Assembly: GCA_937891425.1 (NCBI GenBank)
Contig: CALAGD010000098.1
Location: 1-64,000, forward strand
Length of the DNA stretch: 64,000 nt
Direction of reading: 5' to 3'
Source: an uncultured Pigmentiphaga sp.
GTDB lineage: Bacteria; Pseudomonadota; Gammaproteobacteria; Burkholderiales; Burkholderiaceae_B
Shown here piece by piece: positions 53,178 to 62,907 of the stretch (positions are counted from its first letter, which is position 1; every line of letters starts with the position of its first letter). A program made the translations under genes and the position numbers. The notes under the pieces were generated by a model. The model was not told the origin of the DNA. It did not search any database and was given only the letters and a program-made list of their open reading frames with translations.

Positions 53178-53274
53178 TTTTCTCTCCTTTTCCTTGAGAG
53201 CCACGGGCCGGACCACCTGCCCGCAGCAGACACATGCATGAGATGTCGAATCCTGCACGCCTGCGCGCAGCCCC

Positions 53275-54441
53275 TCACCCCCGATAGGCCTTGAGCAGTT
53301 CGCGCGCAATGATGAGCTGCTGCACCTCGCTGGCGCCTTCGTAGATGCGCAACGCACGGATCTCACGATACAGGCGCTCGACCGGCTGTTCGCTGACGAC
53401 CCCCATGCCGCCCCACATCTGTACTGCGGCATCGATGACGCGCTGAGCGTTCTCGGTGGCCGTCCATTTGGCCATGGCTGCTTCCCGGGTAATGGTGTTT
53501 CCCTGGTCGCGCAGCCATGCGGCGCGGTAAGTCAGGAGCGCGGCGCTGTCGATGAGCGTCGCCATTTCGGCCAGCCGGCTCTGGGTGAGCTGGAAATCGG
53601 CCAGCGTCTGGTTGAACATCTTGCGCGTGGTCGCACGCTGCAGGGCTTCATCCAGTGCGCGCCGCGCGAACCCGAGTGCGGCCGCCGCCACCGAGGTGCG
53701 AAACACGTCAAGCGTACGCATCGCGATCTTGAAACCTTCGGCCGCAACACCGATGCGCTGGCTGAGCGGTATGCGGCAATTGCTGAAGCGCAGCCGCGCC
53801 AACGGGTGCGGCGCGATGACGTCGATGCGTTCGGCGATCTCGAAGCCGGGCGTGCCCGCATCCACGATGAACGCCGAAATGCCACGTGCGCCGGGGGCTT
53901 CGCCCGTGCGTGCGAACACAACGTAAAAGTCTGCGATGCCACCGTTGGATATCCAGGTTTTCTCGCCGTCGAGAACGACCTCATCGCCCTCAACCCGGGC
54001 ACTGCAGGTCATGGCCGCTACGTCGGAACCGGCATCGGGCTCGGAAATGGCGAAAGCGGCAATGGCCTCGCCGCGCCGTACGCGGGGCAGGTAACGCTCT
54101 TTCTGCTCGGGTGTGCCCGCGATCGAGATGGCGCCGGACCCCAGCCCCTGCATCGCGAACGCGAAATCGGCAAGGCCCGAATGGCGCGCGAGCGTTTCGC
54201 GCAGCAGACAGATCGCGCGCGTATCAATGGCATCGCCCTGCGCGCCGTAATCGCGCCCGGCAATGCAATGGGTGAGAAACCCGGCCTCGCCCAGCGCCCG
54301 CACGAGCCGACGGCAGGTTGCGTCCACATCATCGTCGTGATGATCGCCCAGGTGCGCTGTGGCCCAGGCATCGACCTCGGCCGCCAGCAGCCGGTGACGT
54401 TCATCGAAGAAGGGCCATTGCAGGTAGGATTGATCGGCCAT
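53275..54441 (-). CDS. Acyl-CoA dehydrogenase
   Basis: A 388-residue FAD-dependent acyl-CoA dehydrogenase. The pattern [20 protein letters not shown] and [17 protein letters not shown] are the FAD/substrate-binding elements. The C-terminal [20 protein letters not shown] and the [19 protein letters not shown] stretch, with its Glu, complete the fold. It oxidises the C2-C3 bond of a CoA ester. It follows the crotonase gene after two bases and precedes the Rid gene, in the operon led by the two-domain monooxygenase/reductase, so the substrate is probably an alicyclic or ring-opened CoA ester. The substrate is inferred. Confidence 0.88.
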   Translation of the reverse strand: MADQSYLQWPFFDERHRLLAAEVDAWATAHLGDHHDDDVDATCRRLVRALGEAGFLTHCIAGRDYGAQGDAIDTRAICLLRETLARHSGLADFAFAMQGLGSGAISIAGTPEQKERYLPRVRRGEAIAAFAISEPDAGSDVAAMTCSARVEGDEVVLDGEKTWISNGGIADFYVVFARTGEAPGARGISAFIVDAGTPGFEIAERIDVIAPHPLARLRFSNCRIPLSQRIGVAAEGFKIAMRTLDVFRTSVAAAALGFARRALDEALQRATTRKMFNQTLADFQLTQSRLAEMATLIDSAALLTYRAAWLRDQGNTITREAAMAKWTATENAQRVIDAAVQMWGGMGVVSEQPVERLYREIRALRIYEGASEVQQLIIARELLKAYRG

Positions 54442-54443
54442 GA

Positions 54444-55307
54444 TCAGTTCCCTTCAAAGCGCGGACGCTGCTTGGCAACGAAAGCATGATAGGCGCGCTG
54501 GAAATCGTGGGTCATCATGCAGATGGCCTGCGCCTGGGCCTCGGCCTCGATGGCCTGTTCGATCGACATTGACCATTCCTGGTGCAGCTGGTTCTTGGTG
54601 ATGGCGTTGGCAAATGTAGGCCCTTCAACCAGTTGTGCCGCAAGCTTGCGCGCTTCTTCGTCAAGCTGTTCCGGCTCGCACAGCCGGTTGAAAAAGCCCC
54701 AGCGCTCGCCTTCCTCGCCAGTCATGACGCGGCCCGTGAACAGCAATTCGCTCGCACGCCCCTGGCCGATGATACGGGGCAGGATCGCGCAGGCTCCCAT
54801 GTCGCAGCCCGCCAGCCCCACCCGGTTGAACAGGAAGGCAGTCTTGCTGCGAGCAGTACCCAGCCGCAGGTCGGACGCCATCGCGAGGATGGCCCCGGCC
54901 CCCGCGCATACGCCGTCAACCGCAGCGATGATGGGCTGCGGGCAAGTGCGCATGTTCTTCACCACTTCGCCCGTCATCCGGGTGAACATGAGCAGCTCGG
55001 GAGCCTTGAGGCGAATGAGCGGACCGATGATCTCGTGTACATCGCCACCGGAGCAGAAATTCTCCCCGGCGCCGCGCAGCACGACGGCATGGATGTCATC
55101 GGCAAACTTGAGCTGCGCAAACAGATCGCGCAATTCGGCGTAGGAATCGAACGTAAGCGGGTTCTTGCGCTCCGGCCGGTTGAGCGTGATGACGGCTACG
55201 CCTGCTTCCGCCTGCCAGCCAAAGTGGCGCGCCTGATATCCGGCAAGAGGCTTGCGATTGCCTGCGAGCAGGGCAGGGTCGACTCGCGGCGTGGAATCGG
55301 TACTCAT
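54444..55307 (-). CDS. Crotonase-family CoA-ester enzyme (possible ring-cleaving hydrolase)
   Basis: A 287-residue crotonase-fold protein. From the ATG at 55307 the oxyanion-hole strand is [14 protein letters not shown] and the second one is [16 protein letters not shown]. The two glutamates used by enoyl-CoA hydratases are not there: I140 is at the first place and N161/R162 at the second. D169 in GLAGCDMGA lies at the place of the catalytic Asp of 4-chlorobenzoyl-CoA dehalogenase and near that of MenB and BadI in the alignment I can make by eye. This makes a simple hydratase unlikely, and a ring-opening hydrolase of a cyclic beta-keto CoA ester a fair guess in this operon. Its ATG overlaps the stop of the MarR gene (ATGA). 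Confidence 0.8.
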   Translation of the reverse strand: MSTDSTPRVDPALLAGNRKPLAGYQARHFGWQAEAGVAVITLNRPERKNPLTFDSYAELRDLFAQLKFADDIHAVVLRGAGENFCSGGDVHEIIGPLIRLKAPELLMFTRMTGEVVKNMRTCPQPIIAAVDGVCAGAGAILAMASDLRLGTARSKTAFLFNRVGLAGCDMGACAILPRIIGQGRASELLFTGRVMTGEEGERWGFFNRLCEPEQLDEEARKLAAQLVEGPTFANAITKNQLHQEWSMSIEQAIEAEAQAQAICMMTHDFQRAYHAFVAKQRPRFEGN

Positions 55308-55822
55308 TGTTGCTCCTGTATGTTCTTCTGTAACTGCACGCGCAACACGCCGAGCAGACGGTACAGCTGCTGGATGTTGCGGTCGCTGAGGTCGCCGAAC
55401 AGTTCGAGGATCCACTCTTCGTGCGCCTGCGCCATCGCTTCGAAGGCCTTGCGCCCTTTGGGCGTGAGCCGCACGATGCGCGAGCGTTTGTCGGTATCGC
55501 TGGCCTCGCGCACCACCAGCCCTTCGCGTACGAGCTCGTCGGTAAGCCCGGTCACGTTGCCGCCGGTCACCATGAGGTAACGGGACAGATCGCGCATTTT
55601 CAGCCCGCCGCGGAAGCGGTAGAGCTGCGCCATGTAGTCGAACCGGGCGAGCGATACACCGAACTTCTGGCGCAGGCGGCGCCGCACTTCGTTCTCGAGC
55701 TGTGTGGTGCACGACAACAGGCGCAGCCAGAGCTTGAGTGCAGCGTGGTCATCGTTATGCACGCGTGCCTCGTGACCGAGCTCCTGGATTTCGAGCAGAT
55801 GCGCGTGGGATTGATCGGTCAT
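55304..55822 (-). CDS. MarR-family transcriptional regulator
   Basis: A 172-residue MarR protein. The winged helix is visible in [21 protein letters not shown], then [20 protein letters not shown] and the wing [19 protein letters not shown]. MarR regulators in aromatic-acid clusters are usually released by the CoA ester. The gene lies inside the leftward operon, overlapping the SDR gene before it and the crotonase gene after it by four bases each, so it would be autoregulated. The AT-rich inverted repeat at 59026-59037 in front of the operon is a likely target. Confidence 0.9.
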   Translation of the reverse strand: MTDQSHAHLLEIQELGHEARVHNDDHAALKLWLRLLSCTTQLENEVRRRLRQKFGVSLARFDYMAQLYRFRGGLKMRDLSRYLMVTGGNVTGLTDELVREGLVVREASDTDKRSRIVRLTPKGRKAFEAMAQAHEEWILELFGDLSDRNIQQLYRLLGVLRVQLQKNIQEQQ

Positions 55823-56601
55823 GCTGTTACCTCACCACCCGAAACGGAAATGGCCTGGCCGGTTACCGCTCCCGCATTGTTGCTACATAACCAGCGCACT
55901 GCATGGGCAACCTCTTCGGGTTGTATGAGACGTTGCTGCGGATTGCCGGCGATCATCCGGGCGATCACCTCGTCCGCGCTGCGGCCCGTCTTGGCCATGG
56001 CATTCGCCACACTTTCGCGAAACAGATCGGTGTCGGTATAGCCCGGGCAGACTGCGTTGACCGTAATGTTCCGGGTAGCCAGTTCGAGTGCCAACGCCCG
56101 CGTCAGCCCCAACACCCCGTGCTTGGCCGCGACATAGGCCGAGACATAGGCATACCCCTTTTGCGCGGCGGTGCTGGCGACGTTCACGATGCGGCCGAAT
56201 CCGGCCTGCAGCATGTCGTCCACTGCTTCCTGACAGCACAGGAAGGCGCCGGTGAGATTCACGTCGAGCATCTGCCGCCAGAGCTCGAGCGACGTCTTCC
56301 GGAACGGTGCACTGCGCGCCTGTCCGGCGTTGTTGATGAGTACGACGACCGGCCCGAAGCGGGCCCGCGCTGCGTCGAAAGCCGCTCGCACCTGCCCGGG
56401 GTCGGTGACATCGGCCACGACAGCATTGGCGCGCCCGTCGGGAAGGCTGGTGGCCAGTTGTTCAAGCGCCTGCCGGTTGCGCCCGAGTAATGACACGTGC
56501 GCCCCTTCGGCGACGAGCATGCGCGCGATCGCGGCACCGATGCCGCGACCCGCGCCCGTAACCAGGGCATGACGCCCCTGCAGGGATTCCGATAAACCCA
56601 T
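55819..56601 (-). CDS. Short-chain dehydrogenase/reductase of the CoA-ester aromatic operon
   Basis: A 260-residue classical SDR. The cofactor loop is HALVTGAGRGIGAAIAR and the Asn in INNAGQARS is in place. The catalytic S-Y-x3-K is complete in NVASTAAQKG and then YVAAKHG. PG loop VCPGYTDTDLF follows. It would oxidise or reduce a hydroxyl or keto group in an intermediate of the pathway, likely an acyl-CoA. The ATG at 56601 overlaps the stop of the monooxygenase gene by one base, and the end overlaps the MarR gene by four. Confidence 0.88.
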   Translation of the reverse strand: MGLSESLQGRHALVTGAGRGIGAAIARMLVAEGAHVSLLGRNRQALEQLATSLPDGRANAVVADVTDPGQVRAAFDAARARFGPVVVLINNAGQARSAPFRKTSLELWRQMLDVNLTGAFLCCQEAVDDMLQAGFGRIVNVASTAAQKGYAYVSAYVAAKHGVLGLTRALALELATRNITVNAVCPGYTDTDLFRESVANAMAKTGRSADEVIARMIAGNPQQRLIQPEEVAHAVRWLCSNNAGAVTGQAISVSGGEVTA

Positions 56602-58940
56602 TACGCCCTCTTTGCCAACATGGTTCGCTCGAACTGCGCGGCGGCTGCCCGCTCGCGCTCGATGTTGCGTTCGAGCTGCATTTTGGCAGAACGATATTGC
56701 TTGGGCCATTCGATGTCGAGATACCCGATCTTGGCCGCTTCCATGAGCGTCCAGGCCGGGTTCGCCAGATGCGGTCGGGCGATCGCGCAAAGATCGGCAC
56801 GGCCGGCGGCGATGATGCTGTTGACGTGGTCTGCCTCGGAAATGGCGCCGACCGCGATGGTGGGAATGCCCGCCTCGTTGCGGATCTGATCGGAGAACGG
56901 AGTCTGGAACATGCGGCCGTACACTGGCGCTTCCTTCTTGCTGACCTGCCCGGACGACACGTCGATGACATCGGCGCCAGCCTCCTTGAAGAAGCGTGCA
57001 ATCTGCACCGCGTCGTCGGGCGTGGTGCCTCCCTCGACCCAGTCGTGTGCCGAAATGCGCACCGAGATGGGCTTGTCTTGCGGCCACACCCTGCGGATTG
57101 CCGCGAACACCTCGAGGGGATACCGCACGCGGTTTTCAAGCGACCCGCCGTATTCGTCGGTGCGCTGGTTGGTGAGCGGCGAGATGAACGATGAAAGCAG
57201 GTAGCCGTGTGCGCAGTGCAGCTCCAGCCAGTCGAATCCGGCTTCGTTCGCCCGTAGGGTGGCCTGTACGAAGTCGTCGAGCACACGCTGCATGTCGTCG
57301 CGCGTCATGGCACGCGACCACTGGCTGATCCCATCCAGGTACTGCTGGGGCGATGCGGAAATGAGCTCCCAGCCACCGTGCTCCAGCGGCATGTCGATGC
57401 CTTCCCAGGCTACCTTCGTGGCGCCTTTGGCACCTGCATGCCCCAGCTGCACGCCGATCTTCGCATCGGTGCTGGCGTGCACGAAGTCGACGATGCGCTT
57501 CCAGGCATCGCGCTGTTCGTCATTCCAGATACCCGGGCAGCCCGGAGTAATGCGCGCATCAGGAGAAACGCAGGTCATTTCGGTCATGACCAGGCCGGCG
57601 CCGCCCATGGCCCGTGCGCCCAGGTGGACCATGTGGTAGTCGGCGGGCAGGCCATCGACGCAGGAATACTGTGCCATGGGCGACACGACCACCCGGTTCT
57701 TGAGCGTGACACCACGCACCGTGTACGGCGTGAACATCGGCGGGACGGACTGCTTGCGGACGGAGGTATCGATGCCGGATCGACGCGCGAACCACGACTC
57801 GAAATCCTCGATGTAGTGCTGGTCGCGCAGGCGCAGGTTTTCGTGGCTGATGCGCTGGCTGCGCGTCAGCAGGGAATAGGCGAACTGTTCGACCGGCAGG
57901 CTGACGTACCTTTCGACGTTTTCGAACCATTCCATGGAGTTGCGCGCCGCGTTCTGCAGCCGCAGCACGGCAACGCTGCGCTCATCCTGGTAACGTTGCA
58001 GTGCGCCCGTGAGGTCGTCGGGCGTTTCGCCGATGCAGCGGGTAAGTTCGATGGCGTCTTCGAACGCCAGCTTGGTGCCCGAACCGATGGAAAAATGTGC
58101 CGTATGCGCGGCGTCGCCCATGAGCACCACCGGCGCGCGACCGTTGTGGTGCACCCACGACTCGCACAGGACACGGGGGAACTTGATCCACTGCGACGAG
58201 CCGCGCAGGTGACGCGCATTCGACATCAGCTTGTGTCCGTCGAGGTAACGCGCGAACAGCTTCTCGCAGAACTCGATGCCCTCTTCCTTCGACATGTTCT
58301 CGAGGCCCGCCTTGCGCCAGACTTCCTCGGGCGTCTCGACGATGAAGGTGGATGTATCGGCATCGAAACGGTAGGCGTGCGCCTGGAACCATCCCCACTC
58401 GGTTTCTTCGAATGCGAAGGTGAAGGCATCAAACAGCTTGTTCGTGCCCAGCCAGACAAAGCGGCACTTGCGCAGGTCGATGTCGGGCTTGTATGTGTCG
58501 GCGTACTTCGTCCGGATCTGGCTGTTGATACCGTCACTGGCGATGATCAGGTCGGCATCGGGAAACTCCGTGTCGCTCTTGACTTCGGTTTCGAAGACCA
58601 GCCTGACGCCCAGCTCCTCGCAGCGCTCCTGGAGGATGTTCAGCAGCCGCTTGCGCCCGATACCGCAGAAGCCATGGCCGGTGGAGCGGATGGTCTGCCC
58701 GCGGATGTGGATGTCGATGTCGTCCCAGTGATTGAACGCGTCGAGGATCTGGCTGGCGGTTTTCTCGTCGGCCTCGCGCAGGTTGTCGAGGGTCCGGTCG
58801 GAGAACACCACACCCCACCCGAAAGTGTCATAGGGGCGGTTGCGTTCAATGACGGTAATGTCGTGCCCAGGGTCCTGCTTTTTCATCAGCATGGCGAAGT
58901 AAAGGCCGGCCGGGCCACCACCTATACAGACGATTTTCAT
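56601..58940 (-). CDS. Two-domain flavoprotein monooxygenase/reductase (2-aminobenzoyl-CoA or salicylyl-CoA type)
   Basis: A 779-residue fusion. The N-terminal half (about 1-390) is an FAD monooxygenase: [19 protein letters not shown] at the start, a mid FAD-region [20 protein letters not shown]. The C-terminal half (about 405-779) is an Old-Yellow-Enzyme-type reductase ([39 protein letters not shown]). This fusion is that of 2-aminobenzoyl-CoA monooxygenase/reductase of Azoarcus evansii and of proteins named salicylyl-CoA 5-hydroxylase/oxidoreductase. They hydroxylate and can dearomatise an aromatic CoA ester. It leads the leftward operon with SDR, MarR, crotonase, acyl-CoA dehydrogenase and Rid genes. 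Which substrate, 2-aminobenzoyl-CoA or salicylyl-CoA, cannot be settled by eye. Confidence 0.87.
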   Translation of the reverse strand: MKIVCIGGGPAGLYFAMLMKKQDPGHDITVIERNRPYDTFGWGVVFSDRTLDNLREADEKTASQILDAFNHWDDIDIHIRGQTIRSTGHGFCGIGRKRLLNILQERCEELGVRLVFETEVKSDTEFPDADLIIASDGINSQIRTKYADTYKPDIDLRKCRFVWLGTNKLFDAFTFAFEETEWGWFQAHAYRFDADTSTFIVETPEEVWRKAGLENMSKEEGIEFCEKLFARYLDGHKLMSNARHLRGSSQWIKFPRVLCESWVHHNGRAPVVLMGDAAHTAHFSIGSGTKLAFEDAIELTRCIGETPDDLTGALQRYQDERSVAVLRLQNAARNSMEWFENVERYVSLPVEQFAYSLLTRSQRISHENLRLRDQHYIEDFESWFARRSGIDTSVRKQSVPPMFTPYTVRGVTLKNRVVVSPMAQYSCVDGLPADYHMVHLGARAMGGAGLVMTEMTCVSPDARITPGCPGIWNDEQRDAWKRIVDFVHASTDAKIGVQLGHAGAKGATKVAWEGIDMPLEHGGWELISASPQQYLDGISQWSRAMTRDDMQRVLDDFVQATLRANEAGFDWLELHCAHGYLLSSFISPLTNQRTDEYGGSLENRVRYPLEVFAAIRRVWPQDKPISVRISAHDWVEGGTTPDDAVQIARFFKEAGADVIDVSSGQVSKKEAPVYGRMFQTPFSDQIRNEAGIPTIAVGAISEADHVNSIIAAGRADLCAIARPHLANPAWTLMEAAKIGYLDIEWPKQYRSAKMQLERNIERERAAAAQFERTMLAKRA

Positions 58941-59025
58941 ATTGACTCCGGTGCATGTTGTGTTGGGTACGCCCGCAGGGCAGACCGTGCTGCGCGCGCC
59001 AGACAGCTGCGGATGGGCCTATTAG

Positions 59026-59037
59026 TTTAGTTCTAAA
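59026..59037. promoter_or_regulatory. Candidate MarR operator
   Basis: TTTAG-TT-CTAAA is a perfect inverted repeat with 5-base arms, set in an AT-rich stretch about 90 bases ahead of the monooxygenase operon. It fits the size and style of MarR targets, and the MarR gene is in the operon. The match is by position and symmetry only. Confidence 0.45.
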
Positions 59038-59207
59038 GTATTATGTGCGCATTCTACCCACGCTGATGGGCACCCGCAACACCTTTTTCCGCTTTTCCCG
59101 GCAGGTAATTTCCCGAGCTCCCCGCATCCGCACTTTATCAGTACAAACCCTAATCCGCGCCGCGATCCTGCCATGCTGCCACGCGCTCGGTCGACCTTCG
59201 GGATTAC

Positions 59208-59237
59208 TTGACAACTGAACGAATGAAGTCAAATATT
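59208..59237 (+). promoter_or_regulatory. Candidate promoter of the ligase gene
   Basis: A consensus -35 box TTGACA lies at 59208-59213. A weak -10 AATATT lies at 59232-59237, with 18 bases between them. The ligase start at 59462 is about 220 bases further, so the transcript would have a long leader. Confidence 0.45.
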
Positions 59238-59275
59238 TAAGAGCGAACTACTGATATCCATAACTACCTGCAACC

Positions 59276-59282
59276 GGAGGAG
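59276..59282 (+). other. Strong ribosome-site sequence without a normal start codon
   Basis: GGAGGAG at 59276-59282 is a very good Shine-Dalgarno sequence, yet no ATG follows within the usual distance. TTG (59297) and GTG (59299) are 14-16 bases away. The TTG would extend the ligase frame by 55 residues without family character. The ligase ATG at 59462 has no good site of its own. This could mark a leader peptide or a longer ligase form. Confidence 0.35.
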
Positions 59283-59461
59283 ACAGCCACATCGCCTTGT
59301 GCGGGTCCGCTCCATCGTTTCGCGCCCATCCAGCTCATTCATCGCATGCTGTCGCCCGTGCTTGCGGCCCTCGTCCCGACGGGCTACGTCCTCTTCACGC
59401 AACGGGCGCGCGCAGAATGGCGCGGTTGGCTTCCGGTCTTCACCTTTCGCATACCCTGACC

Positions 59462-61069
59462 ATGTCATATACCGCACACATCGACACTTTCGTCATCGAC
59501 AATCTGCCACCCGCCGAAGAGTGGCCCGAGCTGCTGTTCGAGACTCCCGAGCTGCAGTTTCCCGACCAGCTGAATGCCGCTACCGAACTGCTCGACAAGG
59601 CGGTGGCCGAAGGCCATGGCGAGCGCCCCGCCATGATGGGTGCCGGCGTTCATTGGACATACCGGCAGCTGCAGCAGCAGGTCAACCGCCTCGCACGGGT
59701 ACTGGTCGAAGACATGGGGCTGGTGCCGGGCAATCGCGTCCTGCTCCGGGGCGGCAATACGCCCATGCTGGGCGCCTGCTGGCTCGCGGTGTTCAAGGCC
59801 GGAGGCGTCGCGGTCGGCACGATGCCACTGCTGCGCGCCAAGGAACTCAAGGAGATCATCCGGCAGGCAAAGGTCACCCATGTGCTTTGCGACCGCGCGC
59901 TCGCTGCGGAACTCGAGCAGGCCTGCGCCGAACAGCCGGGTGTCCAGCATGTCCTGTACTACGGCGATGGCGGCACGCTTGAACCCCTGGCAGCAGCCAA
60001 GCCCGATACGTTCGATGCCGTGCCTACGGCGGCAACCGATCCGGCACTCATCGGTTTCACCTCGGGTACCACCGGCACGCCCAAGGGCACGATCCACTTC
60101 CATCGCGACGTCATGGCCATGTGCGAAGTCTTTCCACGCCATTGCCTGAAACCCGAACCGTCAGATGTCTTCATTGGTACCCCGCCACTGGCCTTCACCT
60201 TCGGGTTGGGCGGCCTGCTGTGTTTTCCGTTGTGGGCGCGCGCGAGCACGGTGCTGCTCGAACGGTTGTCGCCCGAGCTGCTGTTGCGCTCGATCCAGCA
60301 GTACCAGGCCACCATCTGTTTCACCTCGCCCACTGGTTACCGCCAGATGGCGGCCCAGATTGCCGAGCATCCCGTTCCCAGCCTGAAAAAGGCGGTTTCG
60401 GCGGGTGAACCGCTTCCCGAAGACACGCGCCGCAGATGGCGCGAAGCAACCGGCATCGAAATCCACGACGGTATCGGGGGCACCGAGATGATCCACATCT
60501 ACATCGCATCGGGACCAGAAGATTACCGTCCTGGAGCCATCGGCCGTGCCCTGCCCGGCTACAAGGCAATGATCGTCGACAAGAACATGAACCCCTTGCC
60601 ACCGGGCGAGATCGGCCTGCTCGCCGTCAAGGGCCCCACCGGCTGCCGCTACCTGGCCGATCCGCGCCAGCGCAACTATGTCCGCCAGGGCTGGAACCTG
60701 CCGGGCGATGCCTGCCGCATGGACGAGGACGGCTACGTGTACTATGTTGCCCGTGTCGACGACATGATCCTCACTTCGGGCTACAACGTCTCTGCCCCGG
60801 AGGTGGAATGGGCCCTGCTGGCTCATCCGGCGGTGTCGGAATGTGGTGTGGTCGGCGTGCCGGACGAGGAACGCGGCCAGATCATCCGGGCCTACGTGGT
60901 GCTCAAGCCGGGTTACGAGGGCAGCGACACCCTCGTGGCTGAACTGCAGAATTTCGTGAAGCAGCAGATTGCCCCGTACAAGTACCCACGCAGCATCGTA
61001 TTTGTTGATACATTGCCACGCACCGAAAGCGGGAAACTGCAACGGCACCGGCTGCGCGAGATGACATAG
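59462..61069 (+). CDS. Aromatic acid-CoA ligase (2-aminobenzoate/benzoate-CoA ligase family)
   Basis: A 535-residue AMP-forming ligase that activates an aromatic acid to its CoA ester. The P-loop is GFTSGTTGTPKGTIHFH, the adenylate-site motif is HDGIGGTEMIHIY, and the hinge is YYVARVDDMILTSGYNVS with the catalytic Lys in LPRTESGKLQRH. The length and PPLAFTFGLGGLLCFPL are close to benzoate- and 2-aminobenzoate-CoA ligases. It is divergent from the two-domain monooxygenase operon and supplies its substrate in all likelihood. Start: ATG at 59462, MSYTAHIDTF, chosen by size. Confidence 0.87.
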   Translation: MSYTAHIDTFVIDNLPPAEEWPELLFETPELQFPDQLNAATELLDKAVAEGHGERPAMMGAGVHWTYRQLQQQVNRLARVLVEDMGLVPGNRVLLRGGNTPMLGACWLAVFKAGGVAVGTMPLLRAKELKEIIRQAKVTHVLCDRALAAELEQACAEQPGVQHVLYYGDGGTLEPLAAAKPDTFDAVPTAATDPALIGFTSGTTGTPKGTIHFHRDVMAMCEVFPRHCLKPEPSDVFIGTPPLAFTFGLGGLLCFPLWARASTVLLERLSPELLLRSIQQYQATICFTSPTGYRQMAAQIAEHPVPSLKKAVSAGEPLPEDTRRRWREATGIEIHDGIGGTEMIHIYIASGPEDYRPGAIGRALPGYKAMIVDKNMNPLPPGEIGLLAVKGPTGCRYLADPRQRNYVRQGWNLPGDACRMDEDGYVYYVARVDDMILTSGYNVSAPEVEWALLAHPAVSECGVVGVPDEERGQIIRAYVVLKPGYEGSDTLVAELQNFVKQQIAPYKYPRSIVFVDTLPRTESGKLQRHRLREMT

Positions 61070-61155
61070 CTGCCCGCGGCGGCGTCCCGCTGCTGCGACA
61101 TGGTACACCGCGTTGCAGCACTCGGTGGCCGGCACGGGAAAGTGAGGTGAAATGC

Positions 61156-62067
61156 ATGAACATTCTCATCACTGGTGCGACAGGCTTCATCGGCAGGCGG
61201 GTTGCGCGAACCCTGATTGACCACGGGCATGTGGTTACCGGAGCCGTCCGCAATCCAGCCGTGGCCGCGCAATCCGTGCCGGGCCTGCATTGCCACCCGG
61301 TCGACTTCAACGCCGCCGCTACCCGCTCTGCCTGGGCGCCCCTGTTTCCTCGCGCGGAGGCCGATGCCGACGCGGCGCCGTACGACGTCGTCATCAACGC
61401 CGTCGGCATCCTGCAGCAGACCCGCCGCCAGCGCTTTCATGCCGTCCATTACGCCGCGCCGGTCGCACTGTTCGATGCATGCGTGCAGTCAGGCGTGCGC
61501 CGCATCGTGCAGATCTCCGCACTTGGCGCCGACGCCGAAGCACGCTCGGAGTATCACCGCAGCAAACGTGCGGCCGACGACTATCTCCGCCACCTGCCGA
61601 TCGAACACGTCATCGTCCAGCCCGCACTGGTGTTCGGCAAGGGAGGAACCAGCGCTCGCCTGTTCTCCACCCTCGCACGCCTGCCAGTGATTCCGTTGCC
61701 AGGCAACGGCGAGCAACGGGTTCAGCCGGTTCACGTCAACGACGTGGTGCAGTCCATCGTCACCCTGGTAGAGACCCCCGAATTGCCCGCCAGTACCGTT
61801 CCTCTGGTCGGGCCCATTCCCATGACCCTGCGCAAGTTCTACAGCGAACTGCGCCGAGCCCAGGGCATCGCTTCCCGCCCACTGTTTCTGCCGGTACCCA
61901 TGATGTTGATGCGCGTGGTCGCCCGTATCGGCAATCTCGTGCCCGGTGCCATGCTCGACAGCGACACGCTCGAGATGCTCAACCGCGGCAATACGGCCGA
62001 CCCGGCCCTGGTCCGCCTGCTGCTGCAGCGCGACCCGCGTCCGGTTGCGCGCTTTTTCGACGACTGA
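61156..62067 (+). CDS. Complex I NDUFA9-type NAD(P)H-binding SDR-fold protein
   Basis: A 303-residue atypical SDR of the NDUFA9/NmrA-like type. From the ATG at 61156 it starts MNILITGATGFIGRRVARTL with the Gly-rich loop. The stretch VQISALGADAEARSEYHRSK includes the Tyr-x3-Lys pair. QPALVFGKGG and the later LVGPIPMTLRKFYSEL are typical of NDUFA9-like proteins, which in bacteria bind NADP and have an unclear role. GTG at 61147 is an alternative start. It lies 87 bases after the ligase gene and may be cotranscribed, but a role in the CoA pathway is not shown. Confidence 0.85.
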   Translation: MNILITGATGFIGRRVARTLIDHGHVVTGAVRNPAVAAQSVPGLHCHPVDFNAAATRSAWAPLFPRAEADADAAPYDVVINAVGILQQTRRQRFHAVHYAAPVALFDACVQSGVRRIVQISALGADAEARSEYHRSKRAADDYLRHLPIEHVIVQPALVFGKGGTSARLFSTLARLPVIPLPGNGEQRVQPVHVNDVVQSIVTLVETPELPASTVPLVGPIPMTLRKFYSELRRAQGIASRPLFLPVPMMLMRVVARIGNLVPGAMLDSDTLEMLNRGNTADPALVRLLLQRDPRPVARFFDD

Positions 62068-62208
62068 GGACACGCAGCGCCGCGAACACTGCAGGGCGCC
62101 ACGCGTGCTTTCGGTGCGGAACAAATCTTGCGGGAACTTCCGCATGGAGCCCCGTAGCCTCAGGCGCTCATTCCCGTAAAGAGATGATGTTGCTCCATGT
62201 GAGGCATC

Positions 62209-62817
62209 ATGGCCATGATTCCCGCAATCTTCATTGAGCAGGACGAGACGCTGCTGCGGCCCGTTCCATCCCGTGTCGACCCCCTGCACATGACATTTGC
62301 CGCGGGCGCGAGCGCGGCGGTACGCCGTCTCGATCGAATCGGATATCCCCTCATAGTCGTCAGCAGTCAGCCTGGCGCTGCACTCGGCTGGTGCGATGAA
62401 TCTGATCTGCAACGGTCGGCCAGCCGCCTGCACGACATGTTCGCCGAAGCGGGCGCCCAACTCGCCGGCTATTATTACTGTCCGCACCACCCTGATGGCA
62501 TCGTGCCGCGTCTCGCCATGCGCTGCGCCTGCCGCAAACCGGCGCCTGGACTGCTCCTCAACGCGGCGGCGCGACACGACATCGACCTTGCCCGTTCCTG
62601 GTTCATCGGTGGCATGCTTGACGATATCGAAGCCGGCTCACGCGCAGGGTGCCAGACCGTACTCATCAACAACGGTAATGAAACGGCCTGGCAACGCGGC
62701 CCTTACCGCCAGCCGCACCATGTCGTCGAGGATTTCGAACAGGCCGCGTGGCTGATATTCGAACTCAGCCTCGACCAGTGCCCCCTCGACAAACGCGGCA
62801 ATGCCACGTCGCGCTGA
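62209..62817 (+). CDS. HAD-IIIA phosphatase-like protein (GmhB-type) without nucleophile Asp
   Basis: A 202-residue HAD-fold protein like D-glycero-D-manno-heptose 1,7-bisphosphate phosphatase. The zinc loop CPHHPDGIVPRLAMRCAC (C91-x-H93, C106-x-C108) and the following Lys (RKPAPG) are kept, as in GmhB. The first motif reads FIEQDETLL: the nucleophilic Asp is Glu (E10), while D12, the acid/base, is kept. The motif near the end is GGMLDDIEAG, with the first Asp of the usual GD pair turned to Gly (G135). Phosphatase activity is therefore doubtful. It lies next to the rhamnose genes, a surface-sugar setting. It may be a degenerate or re-purposed paralogue. Confidence 0.8.
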   Translation: MAMIPAIFIEQDETLLRPVPSRVDPLHMTFAAGASAAVRRLDRIGYPLIVVSSQPGAALGWCDESDLQRSASRLHDMFAEAGAQLAGYYYCPHHPDGIVPRLAMRCACRKPAPGLLLNAAARHDIDLARSWFIGGMLDDIEAGSRAGCQTVLINNGNETAWQRGPYRQPHHVVEDFEQAAWLIFELSLDQCPLDKRGNATSR

Positions 62818-62907
62818 ACGCGCCCAGCGCGCACGCCGGGCGCATCCCGCAACCTTCGAGTACCTGCCAGTGGCAGGTAACGATCCGTGTACATACCATG
62901 CCAATCC

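Larger units (their letters stand above)
58941..59461. other. Divergent promoter region of the CoA-ester aromatic cluster
   Basis: This 521-base gap between the monooxygenase gene and the ligase gene holds no convincing gene. The part at 59020-59060 and the part at 59200-59275 are much more AT-rich than the surroundings. It contains a probable operator, a -35 box and an isolated ribosome-site sequence, listed separately. Confidence 0.6.

Noticed and set aside
59297..59461. Extended ligase start at TTG 59297
   Set aside because: It would add 55 residues unlike any ligase; the ATG at 59462 gives the normal length. The orphan ribosome site is reported as an oddity instead.
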